Both the position numbers and the translations under genes were made by a program. A DNA stretch of 11,954 bases. It comes from DATDOO01 sp035293245 (GTDB lineage: Bacteria > Pseudomonadota > Gammaproteobacteria > Methylococcales > Methylococcaceae). The stretch spans positions 1 through 11,954 of the forward strand of contig DATDOO010000133.1 of assembly GCA_035293245.1 (NCBI GenBank), read 5' to 3'. Below are positions 1-6,220 of this stretch, one piece after another; the stretch's first letter is position 1, and each line of letters starts with the position of its first letter. The notes under the pieces were generated by a model. The model was not told the origin of the DNA, did not search any database, and saw nothing but the letters and a program-made list of their open reading frames with translations.

Positions 1-150
1 AAGAGCGAGCACTGTTTTACAGAGCGCGGATTCGATTTTGCTTACGCAGCGCAGGCGTTTTTTTGATCCCAACCGCATCGTCCATGCCGACACCAGGCAC
101 AGTTACGGCGAGGAGAGCTACCAACTGTCGGGTTTCATCGAACAGCGGCT
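1..150 (+). pseudogene. brnT: BrnT-type toxin gene remnant (5' end outside window, frameshifted, 3' end lost)
   Basis: BrnT toxins are small RelE-fold ribonucleases paired with a BrnA antitoxin. Reading from base 1 gives KSEHCFTERGFDFAYAAQAFF and then a stop at 64-66. Moving one base within the run of seven T at 58-64 continues as FFDPNRIVHADTRHSYGEE followed by SYQLSGFIEQRL. The D-x-RH-x-x-GEE core and the following G-x-I-x-x-RL are characteristic of BrnT. After base 150 the expected hydrophobic strand and the terminal SAR-type motif are missing; the frame runs on to 283 without resemblance to BrnT. The gene is therefore broken twice, by a homopolymer frameshift and by loss or replacement of its C-terminal third. 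It converges on the GST gene. The family call comes from motif memory; the T-run could also be a sequencing error. Confidence 0.7.
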
Positions 151-288
151 TCGCTGGTTCCCGCCTCTAGGTTGGAAACCCTTTCCGGGAAGCTCCACCT
201 TCTCGGTTGCCAGAAGCCTGAGCTTAGGAACCGGCGAAACGGCAGAAAACAAGCGCGGCAGCAGTAATGCGGTGAGCGCTTAAAAAAA
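151..288. other. non-coding stretch replacing the 3' end of brnT
   Basis: This lies between the recognisable BrnT sequence and the GST stop codon. It contains short complementary segments: GGTTggaAACC at 172-182, and GGTTGCC near 204 complementary in part to the GGAACC at 228-233 around an AAGCctgaGCTT core. It looks like a palindromic intergenic repeat rather than coding DNA. The + strand frame stays open to 283 but has low-complexity, arginine/serine-rich content. I see no clear terminator, although the GST transcript would meet a run of seven T (read on the minus strand) just after its stop. Confidence 0.35.
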
Positions 289-912
289 TCAGTCCCCTTT
301 GTATTCGTAAGCCTGCCACATGCCCGGCATCGGAACATAACCGGGCAAGGCGCGAAGGCGCTGAAACCAGGCGACGATATTCGTGTAAGCGCCGATGTCG
401 ATGCCGCCTTCCGGCGCCAGCGCCAAATAGGGATAGGCGGCAATGTCGGCGATGGATACCGAGGCGTTGGCCAGCCAATCGCGGCCTCCCAGGTGGCTTT
501 CGATGATGCCGAGCACTTTATCGGTGGTTTGCTGCGCTTTTGTCGTATTGATGGCGCGGCCGAATTTGTGGTGTACGCGCAGCATGGCCGGCCCGTGGAA
601 GATTTCATTGGCGGCGGTCGATAGCCAGGCGGCAATTTGCGCCAGGCGGAAGGCATCGTCCGGCCACCATGCTTCGCCGCCGTAGCGTTTGGCCAGATAG
701 ACCAAAATGGCCTGGCTGTCGCGGATGATCAGACCGTCGTCATCCAGCACCGGCACCTGGCCGAACGGGTTGCGTTGCAAATAATCCGGGCTGCGCTGTT
801 CGCCGCCGACGAGATCGACCGGACGGGTTTGATAGGGCAACGCCAAAAAACCGAGCAACAAGCGGACTTTATGGCAGTTGCCGGATAGCGGCATGTCGTA
901 CAGCGTGATCAT
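289..912 (-). CDS. glutathione S-transferase family protein
   Basis: Predicted cytosolic GST of 207 residues, the usual length for the family; it would conjugate glutathione to electrophiles or act as a glutathione-dependent reductase. The N-terminal thioredoxin-like half (about residues 1-80) shows the serine in PLSGNCHKVRLLL (S10, likely the thiol-activating residue), the cis-proline in FGQVPVLDD (P54) and the gamma-glutamyl-binding DSQAIL (D65, S66). The C-terminal helical half has the capping-box-like SVSIADIAAYPYLAL. The start is chosen because AGGAG lies 6 bases before this ATG. It begins 13 bases after the stop of the PPOX/flavin-reductase gene and its ribosome binding site lies just past that stop, so the two are almost certainly one operon. 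The exact subclass and substrate cannot be read from sequence. It ends convergent to the brnT remnant. Confidence 0.92.
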   Translation of the reverse strand: MITLYDMPLSGNCHKVRLLLGFLALPYQTRPVDLVGGEQRSPDYLQRNPFGQVPVLDDDGLIIRDSQAILVYLAKRYGGEAWWPDDAFRLAQIAAWLSTAANEIFHGPAMLRVHHKFGRAINTTKAQQTTDKVLGIIESHLGGRDWLANASVSIADIAAYPYLALAPEGGIDIGAYTNIVAWFQRLRALPGYVPMPGMWQAYEYKGD

Positions 913-925
913 GGTGTTCTCCTGG

Positions 926-2212
926 TTAAGCGAAGCTTTCGGATTGCAGCCGTTCGTCGGCGATGCCGAGCCGGCGGGCGGTCTGGCGCACGGCGTTGAT
1001 CAGGCGCACCGGGCCGCAGATGTAAATGACGGTATCGGCGGCTACGCTGTCCAACAGCACCGGCACATCCAGCCGGCTTGGCGTCGGCGCCTGGCTGAAA
1101 TAAAACCGGCATCGATCAGGCATCTGCCGCCGCAAGTCCTCGACAAACGCCATGTGTTCCGGAGCGCGACCCGCGTAGTGCAGTTGGAAATCCACGCCGC
1201 GCGCCGTCAACTCCTCCGCCATCGCTTTGATCGGCGTGATGCCGATGCCGCCGGCGATCAATAACGCCGGGCGGCCGTCGTCATGCAGTTGAAAATAGTT
1301 CTCCGGCGGATCGACATTGAGGCGGGTTTCCAGTTGCCAACCGTCGTGCAACGCTTGCGAGCCGCCTTCGCCACCCCCGACCCGCAAAACCGCGATGCGG
1401 TATTGGCTGGGGTGGTCCGCCGCGTCGGTCAGCGAATAGGCGCGAGAGGTGACGCTGCCGTCGGGCAGCGCGATCGGCACGCGCAGATGCGCGCCGGCGC
1501 GGTACGCCGGCAGCGGTGCGCCGCCGGCATGGCGCAGTTCGTAAGCGCGAATGCGCGGCGTCAATTGGCGAATCCCGGCAATCGTCAACGGCAATGCGCC
1601 GCTGCCCAAAACGCCCGGCGCGTGTCGTGCCGGCGCCGCTGGTTGCTGTTGGCGAGCTTGAACGAGCAGCGCTTCGACTTCGCGCTGGCTGTAGCGCGGC
1701 GTAATGTATTTCGGGCAATTCCAGTCGAAGGCTGCGACTTGGATCACGATGCCGCGCTCGACCGGGGCTCGAGAATCGGGCGATTCCAGTTTCGTTAGCA
1801 ATGCCGGTTCGCTGCGTTCGTCCACTGCCCGTGCCCGACCCCAGATTTTCAAGCGCCGCCGCTGGGGATAGTCCATCAGCAGCAGACTGACCCGGTCGTC
1901 GCTGCGTAAATTACCCACCGAAATGTATTGGCGGTTGCCGCTGAAATCGGCGTAGCCGATGGTGCGGTCATCCAACACCTTCAGGAATCCCACCGGCCCG
2001 CCGCGATGCTGCACATAGGGCCAGCCGGTCTGGCTCACCGTGGCTTGATAAAAGCTGTCGCGCCCGGCAATAAAGACTTGCTCGGCTTCACCCAGCACGG
2101 CCTCCTCAAGCTCGCCGAGCTCGGCCGCCCGATACGCGGCGCGGCTGCCCATGTCGCTTTGTACCGCTTGCACGTCGGGCGTGAAACTGATTCTGGCAAA
2201 AGCGCGGGCCAT
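926..2212 (-). CDS. PPOX-domain / FAD-NAD(P)H oxidoreductase fusion protein
   Basis: A 428-residue two-domain flavoprotein. Residues about 40-170 form a pyridoxamine-5'-phosphate-oxidase-type split-barrel flavin domain (QTGWPYVQHRGGP, GNRQYISVGNL, and WGRARAV). Residues about 205-428 form a ferredoxin-NADP reductase-like module of the phthalate dioxygenase reductase type: FAD-binding SRAYSLT (R257, Y259, S260), a GGSQALHD segment, ENYFQL, the NAD(P)H-binding AGGIGITPIKAM (320-331) and CGP (399-401). Relatives often carry a C-terminal plant-type [2Fe-2S] domain after the final E-x-F; here the protein stops at SESFA, so that domain is absent. A longer frame opens at 2308, but ATG 2212 is preferred because AGGAG sits 7 bases upstream and family similarity starts there. 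The likely role is an NAD(P)H-driven flavin reductase in stress or xenobiotic metabolism; the substrate is unknown. The GST gene follows in the same operon. Confidence 0.88.
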   Translation of the reverse strand: MARAFARISFTPDVQAVQSDMGSRAAYRAAELGELEEAVLGEAEQVFIAGRDSFYQATVSQTGWPYVQHRGGPVGFLKVLDDRTIGYADFSGNRQYISVGNLRSDDRVSLLLMDYPQRRRLKIWGRARAVDERSEPALLTKLESPDSRAPVERGIVIQVAAFDWNCPKYITPRYSQREVEALLVQARQQQPAAPARHAPGVLGSGALPLTIAGIRQLTPRIRAYELRHAGGAPLPAYRAGAHLRVPIALPDGSVTSRAYSLTDAADHPSQYRIAVLRVGGGEGGSQALHDGWQLETRLNVDPPENYFQLHDDGRPALLIAGGIGITPIKAMAEELTARGVDFQLHYAGRAPEHMAFVEDLRRQMPDRCRFYFSQAPTPSRLDVPVLLDSVAADTVIYICGPVRLINAVRQTARRLGIADERLQSESFA

Positions 2213-2274
2213 GGCCTTGCTCCTGATGCGGATTGAAATAATGGCGGTTACCGTGACACAGCCGCCAGCCGCAT

Positions 2275-2288
2275 TGAATAGCCATTCA
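2275..2288. promoter_or_regulatory. short inverted repeat upstream of the PPOX/reductase gene
   Basis: TGAATagccATTCA is a perfect 5-bp inverted repeat with a 4-base spacer, 63 bases before the PPOX/reductase start codon. It might be an operator or simply part of the hairpin-rich spacer. No matching promoter hexamers were convincing, so the functional call is weak. Confidence 0.25.
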
Positions 2289-2298
2289 GTGTAAGAAT

Positions 2299-2331
2299 CC
2301 GGGCGCAAGTCCGTCCGTGGACTTGGCCCGG
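2299..2331. repeat. strong hairpin in the spacer after the AhpD-like gene
   Basis: CCGGGC-gc-AAGTCC-gtccgt-GGACTT-g-GCCCGG folds into two stacked 6-bp stems. It lies between the AhpD-like gene and the PPOX/reductase gene, both on the minus strand. It could end or attenuate transcription, or be a dispersed palindromic repeat. No T-run follows it in the direction of transcription. Confidence 0.5.
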
Positions 2332-2347
2332 TCGTAACCGTTCGCCT

Positions 2348-2366
2348 CCCTCTTTTTCAAAGAGGG
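2348..2366 (-). terminator. hairpin downstream of the AhpD-like gene (possible terminator)
   Basis: CCCTCTTT-ttc-AAAGAGGG is a perfect 8-bp stem with a 3-base loop, 22 bases beyond the stop of the AhpD-like gene in its direction of transcription. There is no following T-run on the minus strand, so it is not a textbook intrinsic terminator. Together with the hairpin at 2299-2331 it suggests the AhpD-like gene and the PPOX/reductase-GST pair may be separately transcribed or attenuated. Confidence 0.45.
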
Positions 2367-2387
2367 GCACTGAACGTTTACGCCCGA

Positions 2388-2933
2388 TTAGGCCGCCAGT
2401 TTCAGCGCCACTTTCGGGAAGTCGATGTCGACCCGGCTGGCCTTACCCAGGATATTGGTCAGCACGTTCATGCCGACGTGGGTGATCACCTCGACGATGT
2501 CCGCCTCGCTGAAACCGGCGTCGCGCATGGACTGCAACTCGGCATTGCTGACCTCGCCCTTGTGCTCGACCAGGGCACGGGCGAATCTGACCGCCACCGC
2601 CGCCTTGGCATCCTGGCTGGTGCCGGCCCGGTTGGCGTCGATTTCCGCCCCGTTCAAACCGGTTTGGCGGCCGATGGCGGTGTGCGCGGACAGGCAGTAT
2701 TCGCAGGCGTTCTGCTGTGCCAGCGCCAGCGCGATGCGCTCGCGGGTGGCGGCGTCCAGCGAACCGTGGTTGGCGATGTGGTGCAGGCCGAGGAAGGCCT
2801 TCAAGGCATCCGGCGAATGGGCGAACACCCGCAGGAAATTGGGCACCATGCCCAACTGGCTCTGGATCGCATCCAGCAGGCTGCGTTGTTCGGTGTTGGC
2901 GCTTTGGTCGCTAATGGTGGTAATACGGCTCAT
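2388..2933 (-). CDS. carboxymuconolactone decarboxylase / AhpD-like family protein
   Basis: A 181-residue all-helical protein of the CMD/AhpD superfamily, with the signature CEYCLSAHT: a CxxC pair (C77, C80) and a histidine four residues later (H84), as in alkylhydroperoxidase AhpD-type reductants. The N-terminal GMVPNFLRVFAHSPDALKAF and C-terminal EADIVEVITHVGMNVLTNIL are typical of the peroxidase-related members. It probably reduces peroxides or is a thiol-disulfide carrier; a true carboxymuconolactone decarboxylase role is less likely because the CxxC motif is present. The start at 2933 is chosen over an in-frame ATG at 2966 because GGAG lies 8 bases before it. It is divergent from the LysR gene, the usual arrangement for a regulator and its target. 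Confidence 0.9.
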   Translation of the reverse strand: MSRITTISDQSANTEQRSLLDAIQSQLGMVPNFLRVFAHSPDALKAFLGLHHIANHGSLDAATRERIALALAQQNACEYCLSAHTAIGRQTGLNGAEIDANRAGTSQDAKAAVAVRFARALVEHKGEVSNAELQSMRDAGFSEADIVEVITHVGMNVLTNILGKASRVDIDFPKVALKLAA

Positions 2934-3069
2934 GAGGGTTCTCCAAATAATGAAAGGGCTTGTCATACGCCTGGGTGAAATTCAGCAGGCGGGCATAGTG
3001 TGTGTTGTTGCGCATAAATAAAGAATACCTATTAAAATCAATTAACTCTTCCGATAACTGGAATTATCA
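2934..3069. promoter_or_regulatory. divergent promoter region between the AhpD-like and LysR genes
   Basis: This 136-bp AT-richer spacer separates two divergent genes, the usual site for LysR-type regulator binding and for both promoters. TTCC-gataact-GGAA (3049-3063) is an inverted repeat that ends 6 bases before the LysR start codon, so it overlaps the regulator's ribosome binding region and could mediate autoregulation. The AT-rich block 3012-3046 is where minus-strand and plus-strand promoters would lie, but no hexamer pair stands out enough to call. Confidence 0.5.
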
Positions 3070-3969
3070 ATGGGCCGTCTGCATTTGATGAGCGTGTATG
3101 TCGCGGTGGTCGAAGCGGAAGGCTTTGCCGGCGGTGCGCGCAAGCTGCACCTGTCGCCGCCGGCGGTGACGCGCGCAGTGGCGGCGCTGGAAGAGCGCTT
3201 GGGCGTCAAATTGCTGAACCGCACCACCCGCCACGTGCGGATGACCGAGGCCGGCCAGAAATACTACGAGGACGCCAAACGCATCATCGCCTTGGCCGAC
3301 GAAGCCGACGACGCGGCGCTGGGCATCAACGCCGAACCGCGCGGCCAGCTCACCGTCACCGCCTCGGTGTTGTTCGGCCGCATGTACGTGACGCCCGGCA
3401 TCGTCGCGTATTTGCGCCGTTACCCGGCGGTGGAAGTCGACGCACTGTTCGTCGACCGGGTGGTCAACCTGCTGGAGGAAGGCGTGGACGTGGCGATCCG
3501 CATCGGCGAATTGCCCGATTCGTCGTACCGGGCGCTGCGAGTCGGCTCGGTAAGGCGGGTACTTTGCGCAGCGCCGGATTATTTGGACACGCACGGCATT
3601 CCGCGAACGCCGGACGATTTGCTCAAACATCGCATCATCCTGGCGCGCGGCTTGAATCCGAATAATGACATGCGCTTTCAGCAGGACGGCCGGCCGCACA
3701 CGGTCAAGCTACAACCGGTATTGAGCGTCAGCGACAACGACTCGGCGGCCAGCGCGGCCTTGGCCGGCCTGGGCGTTACCCGCCTGCTGTCCTACCAGAT
3801 TGCCGAGCCGCTACAGACCGGCAAACTGAAAATCGTGCTCGGCGAATTCGAGAGTCCGCCGGTTCCCATCCACATCCTGCACCGCGAGGGCCGCCATTCG
3901 TCGGCGAAAGTCCGTTCGTTCGTCGATTTGATGGCGGAGCGTCTGCGGACGGAGTTGTCACTGAATTGA
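3070..3969 (+). CDS. LysR-family transcriptional regulator
   Basis: A 299-residue LysR-type regulator, the usual length. Residues 1-60 carry the winged helix-turn-helix (GGARKLHLSPPAVTRAVAAL, then LGVKLLNRTTRHVRMTEAG, the classic LysR wing). A linker helix follows and then the periplasmic-binding-protein-like effector domain (about 90-295). It resembles the subgroup that regulates divergent oxidoreductase genes in Proteobacteria. The start ATG has a weak TGGA 7 bases upstream, and the domain begins immediately (MGRLHLMSVYVAVVEAEGF), which supports it. It is divergent from the AhpD-like gene and probably activates it, and perhaps the PPOX/reductase-GST operon, in response to a small molecule or oxidative stress; the effector is unknown. 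Confidence 0.95.
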   Translation: MGRLHLMSVYVAVVEAEGFAGGARKLHLSPPAVTRAVAALEERLGVKLLNRTTRHVRMTEAGQKYYEDAKRIIALADEADDAALGINAEPRGQLTVTASVLFGRMYVTPGIVAYLRRYPAVEVDALFVDRVVNLLEEGVDVAIRIGELPDSSYRALRVGSVRRVLCAAPDYLDTHGIPRTPDDLLKHRIILARGLNPNNDMRFQQDGRPHTVKLQPVLSVSDNDSAASAALAGLGVTRLLSYQIAEPLQTGKLKIVLGEFESPPVPIHILHREGRHSSAKVRSFVDLMAERLRTELSLN

Positions 3970-4183
3970 TCGATTTGCGTCTGCCGAATGCTTCCGCCGA
4001 GGTGTCGAGCGCTGGCGGAGTCGATCGGCTAGGTTCCATCGATTTCGTCGCTACCACTTTTATCCGCCTCCACCTCCAGCAACACCTCAACGAACAACTT
4101 AAGCGGCCAATTGGCGGGCAGGGTGCATCAGAGCAAAGCATCAGAGCAAAGGGTCACAGAGCAAAGGGTCTATCGTCGTTGCA
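3970..4183. other. intergenic region without a supported gene
   Basis: No convincing coding signal on either strand. A TTG-initiated plus-strand frame (3966-4187) overlaps the LysR stop but has no ribosome binding site and resembles nothing I know. The stretch includes the palindrome GCCAATTGGC at 4105-4114 and the short tandem repeat listed separately. Confidence 0.4.
4125..4165. repeat. 13-bp tandem repeat (two exact copies plus a degenerate third)
   Basis: GCATCAGAGCAAA occurs at 4125-4137 and immediately again at 4138-4150. After two G bases a related GTCACAGAGCAAA follows at 4153-4165. All share CAGAGCAAA. The array is too short and lacks spacers, so it is not CRISPR. It may be a slippage product or a marker of a small insertion scar. 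Confidence 0.8.
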
Positions 4184-4345
4184 TTAACCCCGCCCATCGC
4201 CTTCTTCGCCCCCGCATAACTCTGTCCACAGTCGGGAAGCACGTATGCAGTGAAAGAAGCATGTCGATCGAACTCCTTCTGTGAACAGCGAATCCTCGTG
4301 AGCCGGAGTGCCAAGGTCGAAGGTAATGCGATCAAGGTGTTTCAT
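4184..4345 (-). pseudogene. small ORF with a DUF433-antitoxin-like N-terminus, possibly a remnant
   Basis: The 53-residue frame begins MKHLDRITFD, which matches how DUF433 antitoxins typically begin (LDRIT-x-DP), but the expected G-K-P-C-I-R-G-T/M-R motif does not follow in this or the other frames I read. Instead it continues LGTPAHEDSLFTEGVRSTCF and ends in a charged tail. Its ATG overlaps the end of the upstream small ORF (stop 4332-4334). It could be the remnant of a degraded TA pair or a chance match of ten residues. Kept because position and start fit a small gene. Confidence 0.25.
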
Positions 4346-4493
4346 GGCTGAATTCCGGTCCTTGCAAGTCGAACACCGTATCCCCGTCATGCGGCACAAT
4401 ATGCGGAGGGCCGCTATTGCCGCCATACTGGAGAACGCGGCTTACGCGTGTTTCCTTGCGGTTCACGTAGCGACCGATGGTCTCCAAAATCAT
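4332..4493 (-). CDS. unrecognised small ORF downstream of the YhiN-family gene
   Basis: A 53-codon frame directly after the YhiN-family stop codon (4500-4502). A perfect AAGGAGG (4494-4500 on the minus strand) lies right before it. It touches the ATG at 4493, which is too close, but leaves 6 bases before a TTG at 4487, so TTG 4487 may be the true start. The product contains GRYVNRKETRVSRVLQYGG and ends with FDLQGPEFSHETP; it is hydrophilic, with no signal peptide or membrane segment. I do not recognise a family. A strong ribosome binding site and tight coupling to the upstream gene argue for expression; small size and lack of recognisable homology argue against. Confidence 0.35.
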   Translation of the reverse strand: MILETIGRYVNRKETRVSRVLQYGGNSGPPHIVPHDGDTVFDLQGPEFSHETP

Positions 4494-4499
4494 CCTCCT

Positions 4500-5678
4500 T
4501 CACGCAAACTGCCCGGCGCACCAGCCGGACGACCAGGCCCACTGAAAGTTATAGCCGCCCAGCCAGCCGGTCACGTCCAGCACTTCGCCGGTGAAATACA
4601 AGCCCGGCACGGATCGGCTTTCCATGGTTTGCGACGAGACTGCCTCGCAATCCACCCCGCCCAGGGTCACTTCCGCCGTGCGGTAGCCTTCCGTGCCGTT
4701 GGGCTTCACCTGCCACTGCTGCAACGCCGCCGCCACATGCGCCAGTTCCTGCCGGGACAGGTGTTGCAGCGGCTTGTCCGCCATCGCTTCATCCAGCCGG
4801 GCGGCGATCAGCCGCTTCGGCAGATGATTTCCCAGCAGCGTTTTCAACGCCGTCTTCGGCCTTTCCTCTCGCGCCGCTTGCAGTTCGCCGGCCAAATCCA
4901 GGCCCGGCAGCAAATCGATCGCCACCGCCTCGCCCGGCTGCCAATAGGACGAGATTTGCAGAATGGCCGGGCCGCTCAGGCCGCGGTGGGTGAACAGCAG
5001 GTTTTCCCGGAAAGACTGGCGCGGATTTTCCACCACGCTGTCCACGGCGATGCCGGACAGGGGCGCGAGGCGTTCCTTGTCGTGGGGATGCAGGGTGAAA
5101 GGCACCAGGCCGGCCCGCGTCGGCCAGACCTTGATGCCGAACTGCTCGGCGATCCGGTAGCCGAACGGGCTGGCGCCCATGGCGGGGATCGACAGGCCGC
5201 CGCTGGCGACCACCAGGGATTGGCAGGCGAGGGCGCCCAAGCTGGTTGTCACCTGAAAGCCGCCTTCGGGCCGCCGGACGATGGCATCGATGCGCGTGTT
5301 GACGCGGATGGCGACGCCGGCCTGTTCGCACCCGGACAACAGCATGGCCAGGATGTCCTTGGCGCTGTCGTCGCAAAACAATTGGCCGTGCTCCCGCTCG
5401 TGGTAAGGGATGTGGTGCTGCTGCACCAGGGCGATGAAATCCCCCTGGGTAAAGCGGCTCAGGGCCGACTTGCAGAAGTGCGGGTTGTGGGACAGGTAGT
5501 TTTCCGCGCCCACGCGCAGGTTGGTGAAATTGCAGCGCCCGCCGCCGGACATGAGGATTTTCTTGCCGGGCTTGTTGGCGTGGTCCAGCACCAGCACTCG
5601 GCGGCCGCGCCTGCCGGCTTCCATGGCGCACATCAGGCCGGAGGCGCCGGCGCCGATGATGATGACGTCGGCTGTCAT
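4500..5678 (-). CDS. YhiN/HI0933-family FAD-dependent oxidoreductase (BaiN-like)
   Basis: A 392-residue flavoprotein of the HI0933/YhiN (COG2081) family. It has the N-terminal dinucleotide fold VIIIGAGASGLMCAMEA, the family hallmark MSGGGRCNFTN (residues 43-53), a second FAD contact VVASGGLSIPAMGASPFGY, and the C-terminal LYFTGEVLDVTGWLGGYNFQ that closes the flavin site. The physiological substrate of most members is unknown; the BaiN branch in gut bacteria has been linked to bile-acid reduction, which need not apply here. Start 5678 puts the Rossmann strand right at the N-terminus, as in homologues. An ATG at 5705, only 6 bases after the toxin stop, would add nine residues and permit translational coupling. 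Neither has a good ribosome binding site. The gene appears to share a transcript with the upstream RHH/RelE pair. Confidence 0.92.
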   Translation of the reverse strand: MTADVIIIGAGASGLMCAMEAGRRGRRVLVLDHANKPGKKILMSGGGRCNFTNLRVGAENYLSHNPHFCKSALSRFTQGDFIALVQQHHIPYHEREHGQLFCDDSAKDILAMLLSGCEQAGVAIRVNTRIDAIVRRPEGGFQVTTSLGALACQSLVVASGGLSIPAMGASPFGYRIAEQFGIKVWPTRAGLVPFTLHPHDKERLAPLSGIAVDSVVENPRQSFRENLLFTHRGLSGPAILQISSYWQPGEAVAIDLLPGLDLAGELQAAREERPKTALKTLLGNHLPKRLIAARLDEAMADKPLQHLSRQELAHVAAALQQWQVKPNGTEGYRTAEVTLGGVDCEAVSSQTMESRSVPGLYFTGEVLDVTGWLGGYNFQWAWSSGWCAGQFA

Positions 5679-5711
5679 GGACGGCGTCGGCGAGCGCCCG
5701 CCCATGCATGG

Positions 5712-5969
5712 TTAGCGATAAACATCACGGCGGTGGCCCACTTTGACGACTTCGACCACCACCTCGGCATCCGACACGGTGTACAGGATTCGGTAGTGAC
5801 CCTGTCGAAGACGGTAGCGTTCCTGTGCGGAAAGTTTTTCGGAAGCGGGCGGACTAGGCTCGTCCTGTAGCGTTTCGATGCGTGCCAGGATGCGCCGCAC
5901 ATCGGCTGGCGGGATGTCGCGCAAATCCTTCGCCACCGAGGGCTTGAACCTCAGTTCATAACGTGCCAT
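5712..5969 (-). CDS. RelE/ParE-family toxin
   Basis: An 85-residue RelE-superfamily toxin. It has the N-terminal helix pair (ELRFKPSVAKDLRDIP), then EKLSAQERYRLRQGHYRILYTV, the strand pattern R-x-R-x-G-x-YR-x-x-Y of the family, and the C-terminal VVKVGHRRDVYR with the basic HRR and terminal Tyr that correspond in position to catalytic residues of RelE. It therefore looks intact and likely cleaves ribosome-bound mRNA, although ParE-type gyrase poisons share the fold. The start overlaps the antitoxin stop by 14 bases, the standard TA arrangement. The YhiN-family gene starts 6 or 33 bases after its stop. Confidence 0.9.
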   Translation of the reverse strand: MARYELRFKPSVAKDLRDIPPADVRRILARIETLQDEPSPPASEKLSAQERYRLRQGHYRILYTVSDAEVVVEVVKVGHRRDVYR

Positions 5970-6189
5970 CGGCTTTGAGTTTGGCGAGGAAGGCTTCGTA
6001 ACTGACGGAGGGTTCGTTGATTCGATCGGCGAAGGCCGCGAGGTCTTCTTCGTCCTCCCGCAAGGCGGCGCGGATGGCGTCGTTGACGATCTCGGACATG
6101 CTGCGGTGGGCGCTGGCGGCTTTGAGGCGTAGCGCCTGGTGCAAGGAGGGTTCGAGGTAGAAGGTGGAGCGTATGGTCTCGGCGCGCAT
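5956..6189 (-). CDS. ribbon-helix-helix antitoxin (partner of the RelE/ParE toxin)
   Basis: A 77-residue antitoxin. The N-terminal ribbon-helix-helix DNA-binding module is visible as IRSTFYLEPSLHQALRLKAA followed by HRSMSEIVNDAIRAAL (residues 6-43). The acidic C-terminus (REDEEDLAAFADRINEPSVS) would wrap the toxin. The frame is open upstream to 6363, but ATG 6189 is chosen because a GGGGA motif lies 5 bases before it, the RHH strand starts right after, and the operator-promoter lies just upstream. Expected to neutralise the RelE/ParE toxin and to repress the operon by binding the inverted repeat at 6199-6218. Confidence 0.9.
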   Translation of the reverse strand: MRAETIRSTFYLEPSLHQALRLKAASAHRSMSEIVNDAIRAALREDEEDLAAFADRINEPSVSYEAFLAKLKADGTL

Positions 6190-6198
6190 GGATGTCCC

Positions 6199-6218
6199 CA
6201 AAACGTTGTGACGTTTTG
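6199..6218. promoter_or_regulatory. probable RHH operator: perfect 8-bp inverted repeat
   Basis: CAAAACGT-tgtg-ACGTTTTG is a perfect 8-bp inverted repeat ten bases upstream of the antitoxin start codon. It sits where transcription from the adjacent TATAAT box would begin, which is typical of TA autorepression. The half-site ACGTTTTGC at 6211-6219 recurs at 6274-6282, beyond the -10 box, and might be a second, weaker site. Confidence 0.7.
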
Positions 6219-6220
6219 CC

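Noticed and set aside
2213..2308. N-terminal extension of the PPOX/reductase gene to ATG 2308
   Set aside because: The extra 32 residues look non-native and include the inverted repeat; the internal ATG 2212 has a good AGGAG at the right distance.
3067..3699. 210-residue minus-strand open frame opposite LysR
   Set aside because: Arises from the codon pattern of the LysR gene; no recognisable motif and it would cross the divergent promoter.
4125..4165. Possible CRISPR array from repeated units
   Set aside because: Units are only 13 bp and directly adjacent, with no spacers or cas genes.
3966..4187. TTG-initiated plus-strand frame of 73 residues after LysR
   Set aside because: Overlaps the LysR stop by chance, has no ribosome binding site, crosses the tandem repeat and resembles nothing known.
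4081..4200. Possible integron attC or insertion-sequence end around the GCCAATTGGC palindrome
   Set aside because: The required R'/R'' core pairs were not found and no integrase, transposase or terminal repeat pair is present.
4308..5870. 520-residue plus-strand open frame covering the YhiN-family gene
   Set aside because: It is antisense to a gene with full family motifs, and its product is a low-complexity, histidine/alanine/arginine-rich sequence typical of GC-rich shadow frames.
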